Positions 24,180 through 33,743 of a stretch of 64,000 nucleotides of DNA are shown one piece after another; position 1 is the stretch's first letter, and the number at the start of each line of letters is the position of its first letter. This stretch comes from Alloalcanivorax marinus. GTDB taxonomy: Bacteria > Pseudomonadota > Gammaproteobacteria > Pseudomonadales > Alcanivoracaceae. A model generated the notes under the pieces. It worked only from the letters and a program-made list of their open reading frames with translations, did not search any database and was not told where the DNA came from. The position numbers and the translations under genes were made by a program. The stretch covers positions 310,001 through 374,000 of the forward strand of contig NZ_JAEKJB010000009.1 in the NCBI RefSeq assembly GCF_016785095.1, given 5' to 3'.

Positions 24180-25172
24180 TCATTCGGTACTCGTCTCATC
24201 CTTGCTGGCCACATTGCTGTCATCCGCAATCAGGTTCATGACGAGCCGAGCCATCAGATCCTTGGCCTTCGGGTCGCTTTCGGCGATCAACAGCGTCAGG
24301 GCAGTCAGGCCCTGCTCGTTCAAGGTCAGGCGCATGCCTTCCTGGCGCAGGTAGAGCAGGAACAGGAAAGCGCCGGAACGCTTGTTGCCGTCCGAGAAGG
24401 GGTGGTTCTTGATCACGAAATACAACAGGTGCGCGGCGCGTTCCTCGCGGGTGCCGTAGAGGGGCTCGCCGAACATGCTTTGTTCCAGATTCCCGAGGAT
24501 AGAGGCCAGGCCATCTTCCCGGTCCCGGGCGAAAAGGTCGCTGGCCTCGCCCCTTTCGCGCAGTTCGCCGGCCAGCGCATCCAGGGCACGGCGGGCTTCA
24601 TCCACGCCCAGCACACCGCGGGCCGGGCGGGCCCCGGGCGGCACGCCCAGCGCGCCTTCGTCGTAGTCCTGGAGCAAGCGCCAGGTGCGCGCATAGCCGA
24701 GAATCAGACCGACCACCTCCTGACCGATGTCGGAGACCAGCTCTTGTCGGGTCAGGGTCTGGCCGAGCAGCTCCACGGCCTGCTCCAGCTCGGCGAGGCC
24801 CTGCCGGGCCAGACGGTGCTCGTTGAGGCTGTAGCCCTGGGTCAGATGTTCGCGGAGAACGCGGGTGGCCCATTGGCGAAAGCGCACGCCACGCTGGGAT
24901 TTGACGCGGTAGCCCACGGAAATGATGACATCGAGGTTGTAGTGAGCCGTGTTGTAGGATTTCCCGTCGGCGGCAGTTATCCGGAATTTCCGGATAACTG
25001 AATCCTCGACCAGCTCACCCTCTTTGAAGATGTTCTTCACGTGTTCGTTAATGGTCCGAACGTTCTTATCAAACAGCTCCGCCATCTGCTTCTGGCTGAG
25101 CCAGACGGTCTCGCCCTCCAGCCGAACCTCCACCGGCCCGGCGCCCTCCTCAAAAATAACGATGTCGCTCAC
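24180..25172 (-). CDS. RhuM-Fic fusion (virulence RhuM family)
   Basis: 330 residues. The N-terminal RhuM domain (VWLSQKQMAELFDKNVRTIN, then YRVKSQRGVRFRQWATRVL, about 25-115) resembles phage antirepressor-like proteins. The C-terminus is a Fic/Doc fold with a complete HPFSDGNKRSG loop at about 257-267, so AMP or phosphate transfer is possible. The GTG at 25172 is preferred because AAGGAGG lies 6 nt upstream; an ATG at 25190 overlaps that site. The partner or target is unknown. It is followed 44 bp later by tetR. Confidence 0.8.
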   Translation of the reverse strand: MSDIVIFEEGAGPVEVRLEGETVWLSQKQMAELFDKNVRTINEHVKNIFKEGELVEDSVIRKFRITAADGKSYNTAHYNLDVIISVGYRVKSQRGVRFRQWATRVLREHLTQGYSLNEHRLARQGLAELEQAVELLGQTLTRQELVSDIGQEVVGLILGYARTWRLLQDYDEGALGVPPGARPARGVLGVDEARRALDALAGELRERGEASDLFARDREDGLASILGNLEQSMFGEPLYGTREERAAHLLYFVIKNHPFSDGNKRSGAFLFLLYLRQEGMRLTLNEQGLTALTLLIAESDPKAKDLMARLVMNLIADDSNVASKDETSTE

Positions 25173-25199
25173 ACAACCTCCTTGCCTCAATCATCGGCA

Positions 25200-25319
25200 C
25201 TGACCATATTGACAGTACGCTACACGAAGGTACAACAGGCCGGGTTCGCCATTGATGCCCCGGTGTCCGTATCGGTGGAGGACGGGTGGCTATCGATTGT
25301 TCGGGAGCGCCTTCAGTGA
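25200..25319 (+). pseudogene. SymE-like toxin remnant
   Basis: The plus-strand frame reads LTILTVRYTKVQQAGFAIDA, then PVSVSVEDGWLSIVRERLQ and a stop. AGF-x-I/G-x-x-V-V-V-x-x-G-x-L-x-I is the C-terminal pattern of SymE-type AbrB-fold toxins, but the central P-x-L-x-L-x-G-x-W-L segment between RYTKVQ and AGF is missing. The rest of 25320-25393 shows nothing. Confidence 0.45.
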
Positions 25320-25393
25320 GCGTGTGGCCCGGCTTTGCGCCGAGCCTTCTCGCGCCAGCGGGGTATGAAAAGGCAAGACTCGACCCTCATTGC

Positions 25394-26035
25394 TTACACG
25401 TTGGGGTCAACAGGCGCCTTGCCCTTCATCACCATTAATCGCGTCAGTCCGTCCCATTCATCAATGACAGCTGGATACTTCCAGGGATCTTCTATCTCTA
25501 CTTCTTCAAGCGTCCATTGATTTCGGCCAAACTGACAAGGCCCACATGCCGTTACCAAGTTGCGATCGTCATTCGTGCCGCCCCGACTATAGGGCAATAG
25601 ATGGTCGATTGAGGCCGCCAATGTTGTAAGTCCGAAATGCTTGTCCTCGTTCGTGGTGCCATCGCGGGCCTCTTGCGGACAAAACTTGGCGAATATTCGG
25701 TGTGCGCCCTTTACAATCACACGCGATCCACAAAACCTGCAGCGGTAACCATCTCTTGAGAAAATGGCTTTACTCTGAGCCGCATTTGGCATGCGCGGCC
25801 GATCTTTCTTGGGTACGGGAGTAAATGACGGGTTACTCTTTTGGCGGTGTATTACCGGGTTAATGGGGCCGGCAAGGAGGTATGCAAACTCCCTTAGTGG
25901 TCGCAGATCAGCCTGGATCAGACATTTCTGGCACGATTCCAGATCCCCGGAGAGCAAGTGGTCCGCCGCTAGCGACAGGAGGTCCGCAGCGATGGAGAAC
26001 TCGGGGATAGGAGGCAAAAAGCATCGTCGTTTCAT
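25394..26035 (-). CDS. HNH endonuclease
   Basis: 213 residues. The zinc-binding HNH core is in the C-terminal half: RDGYRCRFCG, IDHLLPYSRGG, NDDRNLVTACGPCQFGRN, with two CxxC pairs and the DH catalytic site intact. The N-terminal 75 residues (LLSLAADHLLSGDLESCQKC) are extra. HNH genes of this class occur in restriction and defence loci and in mobile elements. It follows the helicase gene by 28 bp in the same direction, so they may be one operon. Confidence 0.8.
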   Translation of the reverse strand: MKRRCFLPPIPEFSIAADLLSLAADHLLSGDLESCQKCLIQADLRPLREFAYLLAGPINPVIHRQKSNPSFTPVPKKDRPRMPNAAQSKAIFSRDGYRCRFCGSRVIVKGAHRIFAKFCPQEARDGTTNEDKHFGLTTLAASIDHLLPYSRGGTNDDRNLVTACGPCQFGRNQWTLEEVEIEDPWKYPAVIDEWDGLTRLMVMKGKAPVDPNV

Positions 26036-26063
26036 GGGCTGAGGTCCACGTCATGTCTTTACA

Positions 26064-28841
26064 TTACGGCCTATCTATAACGCGATCGAAATCGGACACC
26101 TGCCAGCCAGCCGGTAGAGACGCTTCATCCTTGGTGCTTACCCCTAGTGATGTTGCTAAAAAGCGCTTGATCTTCCCTTCGATGCCACTTTCAACGGTAC
26201 GCAGGCGGAGGATGGGGAGTTTGCTCTTTTGTAGAATGCTGTCCTTAACCGCGTCCCGCTCGGCCTGATCCGGTTCGTCGTGCGAGCCGCCGTCGACTTC
26301 GATCACGCCGAAAGGGCGCTTCCCTACCTTGAAGTACAGCACGAAATCGCAGCTGGCGCCGTTGGCCATGAACTCTTTCTCACGCGCCGTCAACTCGAGG
26401 TTAGCCGATGACGCCACCTGACTCAGCAAGACCTGGTCGTGGTACATGAGCCCATGGTACCGAGTATCGGATAGTGCTTCGCGGAGCAGATGCGCCACGA
26501 TCTGCTCGGACTTATGTTGAGAATCCTCTGGCCGCAACTTGTCGTTAAGGCGCGCCAGGGATTCGTCGTACTCTTGGTACAGGAGATCGAATGCCGATAC
26601 CACCGGCGCTCTACTCACATGCTCGTCCTGGCCGTAGTATTCGATGTAGCGCACCAAGGCGGCGATGTGGGCGTTGTTCGCGGTGAAGACGTCCTCTCCG
26701 GTCACCAGAGTGAACCGGTTCTTGGCCCTGGACACCGCCACGTTGACCATGCGGGGGTCATCGACGAACTCCAGCCGCCGCTGGCTGGATTGCTTCTTGT
26801 CCAGCACGGTGGAAAAGACGATCTCGTCGCATTCACGTCCCTGAAACTTATGGACGGTGTCCCTGACAAAGTCAGCGGGCAGGTGATTTTCCGAGAGCCT
26901 GACCTGGGCGCGGAACGGCGCGATGAAGCCCCGCCCCTCTTTATCCACCCAAGCACCGCCGGACGGTGCCTCGTCGTCCAGCACCTTCCGTAGGGATTCC
27001 ACCTCTCTGTGATTGGTATTGCGTCGAGCGTGGTTGCCCTTGGCGGTGATCACCAGGCGCAGAGGCATTTCCCCTCTATCCTCCGTCATCGGCACCAGGG
27101 CGTTGTCGTAGAACTGCTGGTTGCAGAACTGGATGATGCGCGGGTGGCAGCGGTAATGCTCCTTCAGCAAGGTTCTGGGCAGTGAGTCCTTGAACACGTC
27201 TATGCACGAATCCAGCAGGCTGTGGCGCTCGCAGTCGTATTCATCCGCCGGAGCTTGAATGCCCGATTCCGTGGGGATGTGGGCCAGTTGGCGACTGTCG
27301 CCGACGACGATCAGGTTCTTCGCGCAGCCCAGTGCCAGTATGCCGGGGATGATGTCCTGCTGGGAGGCCTCGTCAATGATCACGTAGTCGAGGATGGCGC
27401 CTTCCGCGATGGAATTGATAATGGAGTGTGTGCTGCTGCCGAGGATCGGGAAACGGCGGACGAAGGCGTCGAACTGCTTTCGGTAGGTTCGCGCGTCGAA
27501 GGCCTGCTGCTTCGGCGCTCTCTCGCTCAGGTGATGTTTGAGGTAGCGCATCGACTGGGTCGTCAAAGCGTCCAGCAAATCTGTGAACCGAGCGCGCGCC
27601 AGTGACTTCCGGCAGGCCTCCCATTCGGCCTGCCTCTCCCGTAGCGATTGATCGTAGTAGTGCATCTGGAGGGCATGAAAAGCCGACAGGCGAACGTCCT
27701 CGGCGAAGGGTCGGACACGGAAAATCCTGAACTTGAACAGCAGTACCATACGGTCTTTTAGCCGGACCGGTGCGTCTCCCAGGTAAGAGAGGTAAGCCAT
27801 AAGATCCGTGGTCTGGCGTGGCGACAAACCGTACTTCCCCAGTGAGGTGGCCGGCTCAATCCCGTTCTCTTGCATGCATTGCTGTAAGTGGCCGCGCTCA
27901 ATCTTTATCTCGTCAATCTCCGCCTGAAGCTGCGCCGCTCGGTTCTGGTCGTGGAGATGTTGCTTCAGGGTAGAGAGCACCGTCTGAATGTTATCCAGAG
28001 TCGGCGCTGGCTCGGGCTGAGGTTCAGCGATTGGCCAGGGAGGGAGCTCGCTGAAGAAAGCTTCTCGATTCTCTTTGCTGCCCACCTTGGCGACCAGGTG
28101 GTCCAAGCCACATTTTTCCAGCTTCTCATAGACGTTACTGACCGCCGAGTTGTTATTCGATAGCACCGCCACCGTCTTACCACGAAGCAGGATATTGGCA
28201 AGAATGTTCAGGATGGTTTGCGTCTTGCCCGTGCCGGGCGGCCCTTCAACCATGCTGATCTGCGCGCTAAACGCCCGCTCCACCGCCGTCAGCTGGCTTT
28301 CGTTAAGGCCGAAGGGAAAGATGAGCCCCTCACCCGGCTCCTGGGCGGCATTATGTCCGGTGCAGTAGGCGTGCAAGGCGGTGTCCGCACAGGCGGGAAG
28401 CTTCTCCAGCTGACGGACGATATTGGCCGCCATGTCGCGCTGCGTCTGAGAACTCGCTCGATCCTGCCTGGCGCTCGCCACCTCGGTGAGATACTCGAAG
28501 ACCGGCGATTCCTTCATCTCGGTCGGCGGGACGAAGGCCACCTCATCGGCATTGTGGACGTAGGGCCTTTCGGTACCCGGATAGTACACGACCGCATATC
28601 GATCACCGTAAATGGTGGCCTTTTCAATGGGGCGGACCACCGAGCTGCCGGATTTTCTCAGAAGCGCACAGCCTAGCTCACGGGTGGGCACCACCCGGCA
28701 CTCGCTAAGAGGGCGAGTGAAAGTCTTTTTTGAAGGGAAGTAACACGTCAGTTGGAGCGAGTTATATTTCTCGCTCCAGCGTATACGCCAGTCACTGATT
28801 TGCTTGGTTTTGTCTTGTTCACCGACGTAGATTGAAACCAT
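26064..28841 (-). CDS. SF1 helicase with DUF2726-like nuclease domain
   Basis: 925 residues. A UPF1-like superfamily 1 helicase: Walker A GPPGTGKTQTIL at about 205, Walker B IIDEASQQD, VVGDSRQLAHIP, HYRCHPRIIQFCNQQFYDN and VNVAVSRAKNRFTLVTG. At the C-terminus (about 850-910) a DUF2726/restriction-nuclease-like block reads CDFVLYFKVGKRPFGVIEVDG, then SHDEPDQAERDAVKDSILQ, with the Asp, Glu-x-Asp-Gly and Lys-Asp pattern of PD-(D/E)xK-type enzymes. The N-terminal 180 residues are unknown. It could unwind and cut foreign nucleic acid. I cannot assign it to a named defence system. Confidence 0.7.
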   Translation of the reverse strand: MVSIYVGEQDKTKQISDWRIRWSEKYNSLQLTCYFPSKKTFTRPLSECRVVPTRELGCALLRKSGSSVVRPIEKATIYGDRYAVVYYPGTERPYVHNADEVAFVPPTEMKESPVFEYLTEVASARQDRASSQTQRDMAANIVRQLEKLPACADTALHAYCTGHNAAQEPGEGLIFPFGLNESQLTAVERAFSAQISMVEGPPGTGKTQTILNILANILLRGKTVAVLSNNNSAVSNVYEKLEKCGLDHLVAKVGSKENREAFFSELPPWPIAEPQPEPAPTLDNIQTVLSTLKQHLHDQNRAAQLQAEIDEIKIERGHLQQCMQENGIEPATSLGKYGLSPRQTTDLMAYLSYLGDAPVRLKDRMVLLFKFRIFRVRPFAEDVRLSAFHALQMHYYDQSLRERQAEWEACRKSLARARFTDLLDALTTQSMRYLKHHLSERAPKQQAFDARTYRKQFDAFVRRFPILGSSTHSIINSIAEGAILDYVIIDEASQQDIIPGILALGCAKNLIVVGDSRQLAHIPTESGIQAPADEYDCERHSLLDSCIDVFKDSLPRTLLKEHYRCHPRIIQFCNQQFYDNALVPMTEDRGEMPLRLVITAKGNHARRNTNHREVESLRKVLDDEAPSGGAWVDKEGRGFIAPFRAQVRLSENHLPADFVRDTVHKFQGRECDEIVFSTVLDKKQSSQRRLEFVDDPRMVNVAVSRAKNRFTLVTGEDVFTANNAHIAALVRYIEYYGQDEHVSRAPVVSAFDLLYQEYDESLARLNDKLRPEDSQHKSEQIVAHLLREALSDTRYHGLMYHDQVLLSQVASSANLELTAREKEFMANGASCDFVLYFKVGKRPFGVIEVDGGSHDEPDQAERDAVKDSILQKSKLPILRLRTVESGIEGKIKRFLATSLGVSTKDEASLPAGWQVSDFDRVIDRP

Positions 28842-29170
28842 GGATTCTTATTCCGTACCCCGCCGTCTCCGATAAACACTTATCGGCTGATAGCCATCGT
28901 TCCTAAAGTTCAACAAAAGACCGGCGACCAAGCCAGTTTCGGCAGCACCTTGTCCAATTCCACCACCGGCCAGTATAGTCGTGATTGCCGCCGATATGCC
29001 GATAGGTCTCACCTTGAGGATCGAACAGGCGCAGCGCCCGAAACGCTGTTCGTAGTCAGTTCACGGCAACTCCTATAAACCAATGGCACACAACGTCTGG
29101 GCTAAAAGCACGCCATCTTTGTAATGAAGGCTCCGCCGCGACGGGAAGACCATCGCCGCAGCTTATTTTA
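28842..29170. other. Intergenic stretch without clear gene
   Basis: A minus-strand frame without start runs from about 29070 to 28850 (ITTILAGGGIGQGAAETGLV and following, stop at TAA 28848). I do not recognise it and it may be decayed. No attC-type palindrome of good quality is visible. Confidence 0.3.
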
Positions 29171-29749
29171 TTAATTCTGAAAAATATCGAGAAACACACT
29201 GTCAAGCCTAAGAACATCTAAACGTGATTCTAAAGATACTGCCGTTTTCTCCAGAGACTCGGAAAACCCTAGATCATTCAAACCGACTGAGTTTCGTTCG
29301 TTATAATAGTATAGGTTTAACAAATACAATGCCGACAGAGCGTTCAGGACATTTACCAAATTGGCGTCTTTGAAATTTGCGCCCCGGTTGTGCTTTACAC
29401 CATTATGCTTTTTCCACCAAACTGGCGCGGACCTTGGCTCCCAACCCGAAAATGGCGTCATCGAGATCCCAGACCTCTGAAGCTTGACAGTTTCGGAACA
29501 AAGCCTCTTATTTGAGGAAACAGCTACTTCAGCGTACTCATTGATCTTTGATGGATTAGAGCTTGCGTCGAGCAGCTTGCAGTAAGCTTTTAGAAGTACA
29601 TCAATCTCGGAGCATATAGCCAAGTATAAGCGTGTAAGCTCTACAGAATAAACTGAAAAATTGTGTTCAGAGGGCTCTATATACCGGAAAATTCGATCAA
29701 TATCTTCCTCGAACGAGAGGTAATACTGCCAATAGTTAACCTCCACCAC
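29171..29749 (-). CDS. Unknown protein with a KHNR-type motif
   Basis: 192 residues, helical. WWKKHNGVKHNRGANFKDAN (about 115-134), followed by a hydrophobic helix (ALSALYLLNLYYYNE), is a pattern I recall from small uncharacterised proteins near phage and defence genes, with HEPN-like helices. No R-x4-6-H motif is evident, so the fold is uncertain. AT-rich codon use (about 40% GC) points to transfer. It lies between the helicase operon and the Gabija-like pair, all on the minus strand. Confidence 0.45.
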   Translation of the reverse strand: MVEVNYWQYYLSFEEDIDRIFRYIEPSEHNFSVYSVELTRLYLAICSEIDVLLKAYCKLLDASSNPSKINEYAEVAVSSNKRLCSETVKLQRSGISMTPFSGWEPRSAPVWWKKHNGVKHNRGANFKDANLVNVLNALSALYLLNLYYYNERNSVGLNDLGFSESLEKTAVSLESRLDVLRLDSVFLDIFQN

Positions 29750-29906
29750 GCCTCCTCGGGAGGAATAACGCCCACTTCATCGCTCTTTTTGGATAGCACA
29801 TCACCTTTCCTCATGCTCTCCGCTCTCGGCAAAATTCCTTTGTTCACAGCTTAGGCACCATACTCAGGTACAAGGTCAGACATTCTTGGGCGCCTTTGCC
29901 TTTGGA

Positions 29907-31694
29907 CTATTCATAAGCGTTCAGCCGCTCCTCGACTTCCTTCACAAACAGCGATGGAATATTGGCTGTGTACATCATATGCAGTTCCTTTTTCGCACGC
30001 GTAAAACCCACATAGAATAGCCTCCGCCACTCCAAGAGCCGCTTTTCACTTTGGTTATGCCACGGGATAACCCCATCGTTCATACCGAACATGATAACAA
30101 CCTCGAACTCACGCCCCTTCGCACTATGAAGCGTTGAAAGGCGAATATAGTTCTCTCCCTCGCCCCTTCCTGCAAACTGCCCCAAGGTCATCTCTGCGCA
30201 ATCGCCATCGGGCTCGGTACGTCCGATAAAGGCACCAAGGGTTTCGCGCTCGTCCTTCATTGTTCGGCATCTCTCAAGATAGTCCGCAATTGACTCCCGT
30301 CGCACTTCAACAAGCCACCGATGGAGCAGAACGGCACTATCCCGTCGTTCCCACAGTACCTTTAGCAACCGCCGCTGAAATGAAAGAACCTTATCATCCG
30401 TGGTCAAGGCTTCTGAAAAAATGCGCAGCCCGTCATTCATGAGAGTGCTGAGCTGCGGCGCACCAGTGCGCCAACCTTCGCAGCACCACTCGGCGCATTG
30501 TTCCAACCAGCGCATCAGGCGGCTCGATCGAGGGTAAAGAGAATTCCCATCTGTCCTTATCACCGCTAGGTCGTGGTTCTGCGCGGCGCTCGCCAGCGCA
30601 TCGCCTATAGCTGCCGTCGGGTACAAAATGGCGATATCGGCGAGCCGCAAATCGGGCATGCGTTCCCTGATTTCGGGAAGCAGCGAAGAAAAGAGATTAT
30701 CTGCCTGGTGGTGGCGGCTGCCTGTTCGGGGATGGAAATGTATCGCCCCTTCATCCGCTCCCTCGGCAGCTGCATAGTTGCGGTCTTCACCGAGAGCATA
30801 GTGCGAGGCAGTCACGATCCGAGATCCGCAACGATAGTTCAGACGCAGGTGGACAGTCTCAACATCGTCGCGTTGTGAAAGCTGCTGAAGCAGATCCGGA
30901 CGTGCCCCAGTGAATCCGTAGATAGACTGATCCGGGTCACCAACAGCGAACAGACGCATCCCGGCACCAAAGCAGAGCCCCAAGACCATGCGGTGCAACG
31001 CGCGGCCCAAATCTTGATACTCGTCGACGACCAGGACCGGGTACTTTGCAAGAAGGGCGCGCTGAAGCCATTCATTGGCGCGCAGCGCTTGTACTGCCAG
31101 AAGGGGCATGTCGTCAAAGTCGATGAGCCCCATAGCCCTCAACTCGTCCTCAAAGGCTTCAACGAGCAACGCCAATTCGGGGTCACGCTCACGCCACTGG
31201 GCACTACTTCGGTTTAGGAATGCTCTGCGATAATTACCCATCCTGAAGTCCCATCTCTGCGGGTTATCAGGGCCCCCGATGACTCTTCTGTAGGCGCGTT
31301 CAAGCGCGCGGGCCCGCTCACTTTGCGTCGCAACGCTGAACTCGTCGGGAAGGCCAAGCCCCGCCACCTTTGCGTATGGCAGTACGATCTGAGTCAGCGA
31401 GAACGAATGGACTGTGCCGATGAAGACACGGCCGCCAGGTTCGATTCCGAGGGCCGCCAATCGGCTCTCCAGCTCCCGCGCGCACTCATTGTTGTAGGTG
31501 ATGCACGCGACACCGCGCGGTTCCTGGACATCCTCGGCCAGGAGGCGTGCGAGCTTTACCGTAAGGGTCTTTGTCTTACCACTGCCCGGGCCTGCCAGGA
31601 CAACGCAATGGCCGTGGGAATCGTAAGCCGCCCACTGTCCGGGATTCCGATACAGCGATTCCGCTGCCTGTAGATAAAGCGCTCGCTCAGACAC
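29907..31694 (-). CDS. gajB: GajB-like UvrD/Rep-type helicase
   Basis: 595 residues with all UvrD-type SF1A motifs: LAGPGSGKTKTL (Walker A), VVDEYQDLGRALH, AVGDPDQSIYGFTGA, LNYRCGSRIV, LSTLHSAKGREFEVVIMFGM and LFYVGFTRAKKELHM. The GTG start overlaps the gajA-like stop by 8 bp, so translation is coupled. Family knowledge: in Gabija, GajB is a UvrD-type helicase/NTPase working with the GajA OLD nuclease. Paired with the OLD gene the call is good; alone it could be any UvrD paralogue. It is about 100 residues longer than the reference GajB proteins of my recollection. Confidence 0.75.
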   Translation of the reverse strand: MSERALYLQAAESLYRNPGQWAAYDSHGHCVVLAGPGSGKTKTLTVKLARLLAEDVQEPRGVACITYNNECARELESRLAALGIEPGGRVFIGTVHSFSLTQIVLPYAKVAGLGLPDEFSVATQSERARALERAYRRVIGGPDNPQRWDFRMGNYRRAFLNRSSAQWRERDPELALLVEAFEDELRAMGLIDFDDMPLLAVQALRANEWLQRALLAKYPVLVVDEYQDLGRALHRMVLGLCFGAGMRLFAVGDPDQSIYGFTGARPDLLQQLSQRDDVETVHLRLNYRCGSRIVTASHYALGEDRNYAAAEGADEGAIHFHPRTGSRHHQADNLFSSLLPEIRERMPDLRLADIAILYPTAAIGDALASAAQNHDLAVIRTDGNSLYPRSSRLMRWLEQCAEWCCEGWRTGAPQLSTLMNDGLRIFSEALTTDDKVLSFQRRLLKVLWERRDSAVLLHRWLVEVRRESIADYLERCRTMKDERETLGAFIGRTEPDGDCAEMTLGQFAGRGEGENYIRLSTLHSAKGREFEVVIMFGMNDGVIPWHNQSEKRLLEWRRLFYVGFTRAKKELHMMYTANIPSLFVKEVEERLNAYE

Positions 31695-33495
31695 GATCTG
31701 CTACGAACTCAATGGCGCCCATTATATAGGCGGGCGGCTCAATGCCCTCTATACGAGAAGCAAGGCGCTGCGCGAAGCGCCCCTTGCCAACGGCTTCGAT
31801 CAGCTTGAGATAGTTCTCGACATTCAGAGTATCCGGGTCGGCCTCCCAGCCATCGATCCAGCTTCGCCGTTCCTGACTCCATTTATGTTCCCTCAGTACC
31901 GCAATAATTTCGGCTTTGAAGCCCTCTTTCCTGAAAAGATCGACTTCAAGGGTATGCGTGTTTGTGAACACGCCAAAGTCCTCGCATCTGTCGCCAAAAT
32001 CGTCCTCATCCGCCTCCTTCGCGAGTTTTTTGAGCTTATCCACCACCTCGGCGGGGTCCTCACCCGTCCTCTCATGCTCAATGGCCGCGATTAGTTTCAA
32101 AGCACGGTTCATACCGAGAGGATTTTTACCTTGAACGGGGTCCCAGTCAGTGACAATCGAGAATGGCACATCAAGCGCGGTCAGGAACCTCGCGTAGGGC
32201 TCAAAGTTCGTGCCAGCAACGGAGCAAACCGTAATGCCGGCGTGATCGAGTGGATGGCCTATTGTTTCAGCAAGCACCGGGAGCAGAAACTTCTCGGCAT
32301 CACCTTCGACCAGGATGATGCCGCGGGCGAACATAATCTCCGCCCTTGTGACATCGAGGTAACGGGCAAGATCCTCTTCATCGGCATCAGAAAGGGAGAT
32401 GCCTGCTGTGGAATGTCCGACTGTCCCATTGCTTACAGTCTCCTTAAGCAGCACGAGGGAGCGCAGCGGCGCAACGCTCGCAATGTGCGGCGAGTGCGTG
32501 GTCAGCAAGATCGAGAGAGGATTATTCTCGTCATCCTCACCAATATCCTTGAAAAGATCTCGGTAGACAGACCGCTGCAAATGCGGATGCAAATGGGCTT
32601 CTGGCTCTTCGATCGCCAGGAGTGTGTGATCCCGCAAGTTCTCATTCATCTGGCGTTGCAGTTCGAGGCTTTTCAGAGTGAGGAAAACAATGTTTGCAGA
32701 ACCAAGACTGGCCTCGTTGATCGCTCTTTGGCCATCATCAATCAGTAATCTTATGTTGCGGTAGAGCCGCGTGGCCTCTGTAGCACTGAACCCGAGGCGG
32801 GGTTTGATATCTTGTTTAGGGCCGCTCATCTCCGCGAATCGCGTACCGAGCTTCTCCTCCAACTCCTTCACTGCCCCAAAGTCGCCAAGTCGGGCCGTCG
32901 CCGCCTGAACTGCGTCCTTTATCTCCTCAAGGTCGTCCCGCTCGACGCCACTGAACGCGCTTTCGATTAGCGGTCGCAACGGCGACCGGCGCCAGATAGC
33001 AAGATCGCTCTCCGCATCCCGGAGCGCGGGAAGCACCTCCATCATAATCCGACGTCGCCGCGCATACCGGAACGCCTTCGTGTCGCTCTCTCCCCCATAG
33101 CAGACGAACTCATAGTCATCCTCTGACGCTGGCGGGCCTTGCAGATCACCTCTGGGCCGGAACTCGTATGTGAGGCGTACCGTCTCCGGGTCGTCATCAA
33201 GACGGAAATCGGTCAATTGCGCCAGGACGTCCAAGTCGTCCTCAAAGTCCTTGATCTCGACGGCCACAACGATCTTGTCGTCTTCGCCCGGTTCTTCTAA
33301 CCCGTCCCAGAAGTCGTCCAGACCGAGTTGGCGGGCACTGTCAGGGAGTGTTGGATCGAATATCAGGCGGAGCGCGTAGAGAAGGTTGCTTTTGCCGACC
33401 CGGTTTTCGCCGACCACAACAATGTTGCCTTCAAGCGCGACATTAAGGCTAGAGAAATTCCTGAAGTTCTCGATTTTTATTCGTGACAAATACAT
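31687..33495 (-). CDS. gajA: GajA-like OLD-family ATPase-TOPRIM nuclease
   Basis: 602 residues. The N-terminal ABC-type ATPase has VVGENRVGKSNLLYAL at 28-43 and LLAIEEPEAHLHPHLQ as Walker B. The C-terminal TOPRIM domain has GIILVEGDAEKFLLP and SIVTDWDP, so the metal-binding Glu and Asp-x-Asp are present. OLD plus UvrD in this order is the Gabija antiphage arrangement: GajA cuts DNA when nucleotide levels drop. The ATG at 33495 gives the usual MYLSRIKIENFRNF start; upstream in-frame codons are leader. The attI-like copy C lies 250 bp upstream. Confidence 0.8.
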   Translation of the reverse strand: MYLSRIKIENFRNFSSLNVALEGNIVVVGENRVGKSNLLYALRLIFDPTLPDSARQLGLDDFWDGLEEPGEDDKIVVAVEIKDFEDDLDVLAQLTDFRLDDDPETVRLTYEFRPRGDLQGPPASEDDYEFVCYGGESDTKAFRYARRRRIMMEVLPALRDAESDLAIWRRSPLRPLIESAFSGVERDDLEEIKDAVQAATARLGDFGAVKELEEKLGTRFAEMSGPKQDIKPRLGFSATEATRLYRNIRLLIDDGQRAINEASLGSANIVFLTLKSLELQRQMNENLRDHTLLAIEEPEAHLHPHLQRSVYRDLFKDIGEDDENNPLSILLTTHSPHIASVAPLRSLVLLKETVSNGTVGHSTAGISLSDADEEDLARYLDVTRAEIMFARGIILVEGDAEKFLLPVLAETIGHPLDHAGITVCSVAGTNFEPYARFLTALDVPFSIVTDWDPVQGKNPLGMNRALKLIAAIEHERTGEDPAEVVDKLKKLAKEADEDDFGDRCEDFGVFTNTHTLEVDLFRKEGFKAEIIAVLREHKWSQERRSWIDGWEADPDTLNVENYLKLIEAVGKGRFAQRLASRIEGIEPPAYIMGAIEFVADRV

Positions 33496-33743
33496 TGGGC
33501 GCCCAATCTTTCCTAGTATTCGATATAAGTACGACCGGCCGCCTGCGTTCGATAGCCTTGGTTCGAAGCTTTGCCGTCCACCGCCCAAAGTAGCGGCGCG
33601 TTAGCGCGTCCAGCCCGAGGGGGCAATGCTGCCTTTGCTTGTTCGATGATTTAACCGTAAACCCATGTGCCATTTTGATTTTTTTGGCTCCAGCGTAACC
33701 CTAATATTCTCTCTTTTCAGTCATAGTGGATTCCTGCTTTTTC
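33496..33743. other. Leader between copy C and gajA
   Basis: It contains a possible 14-codon frame (MKKQESTMTEKREY) at the copy C core and a longer frame that ends inside gajA in another phase; neither looks like a real protein. A CGTTAGCG at 33598-33605 and an ATTTAAC near 33650 resemble core boxes but face the wrong way for an attC. Confidence 0.3.

Noticed and set aside
33598..33656. CGTTAGCG and ATTTAAC as an attC near gajA
   Set aside because: The boxes are in the wrong order and no pairing arms are visible.
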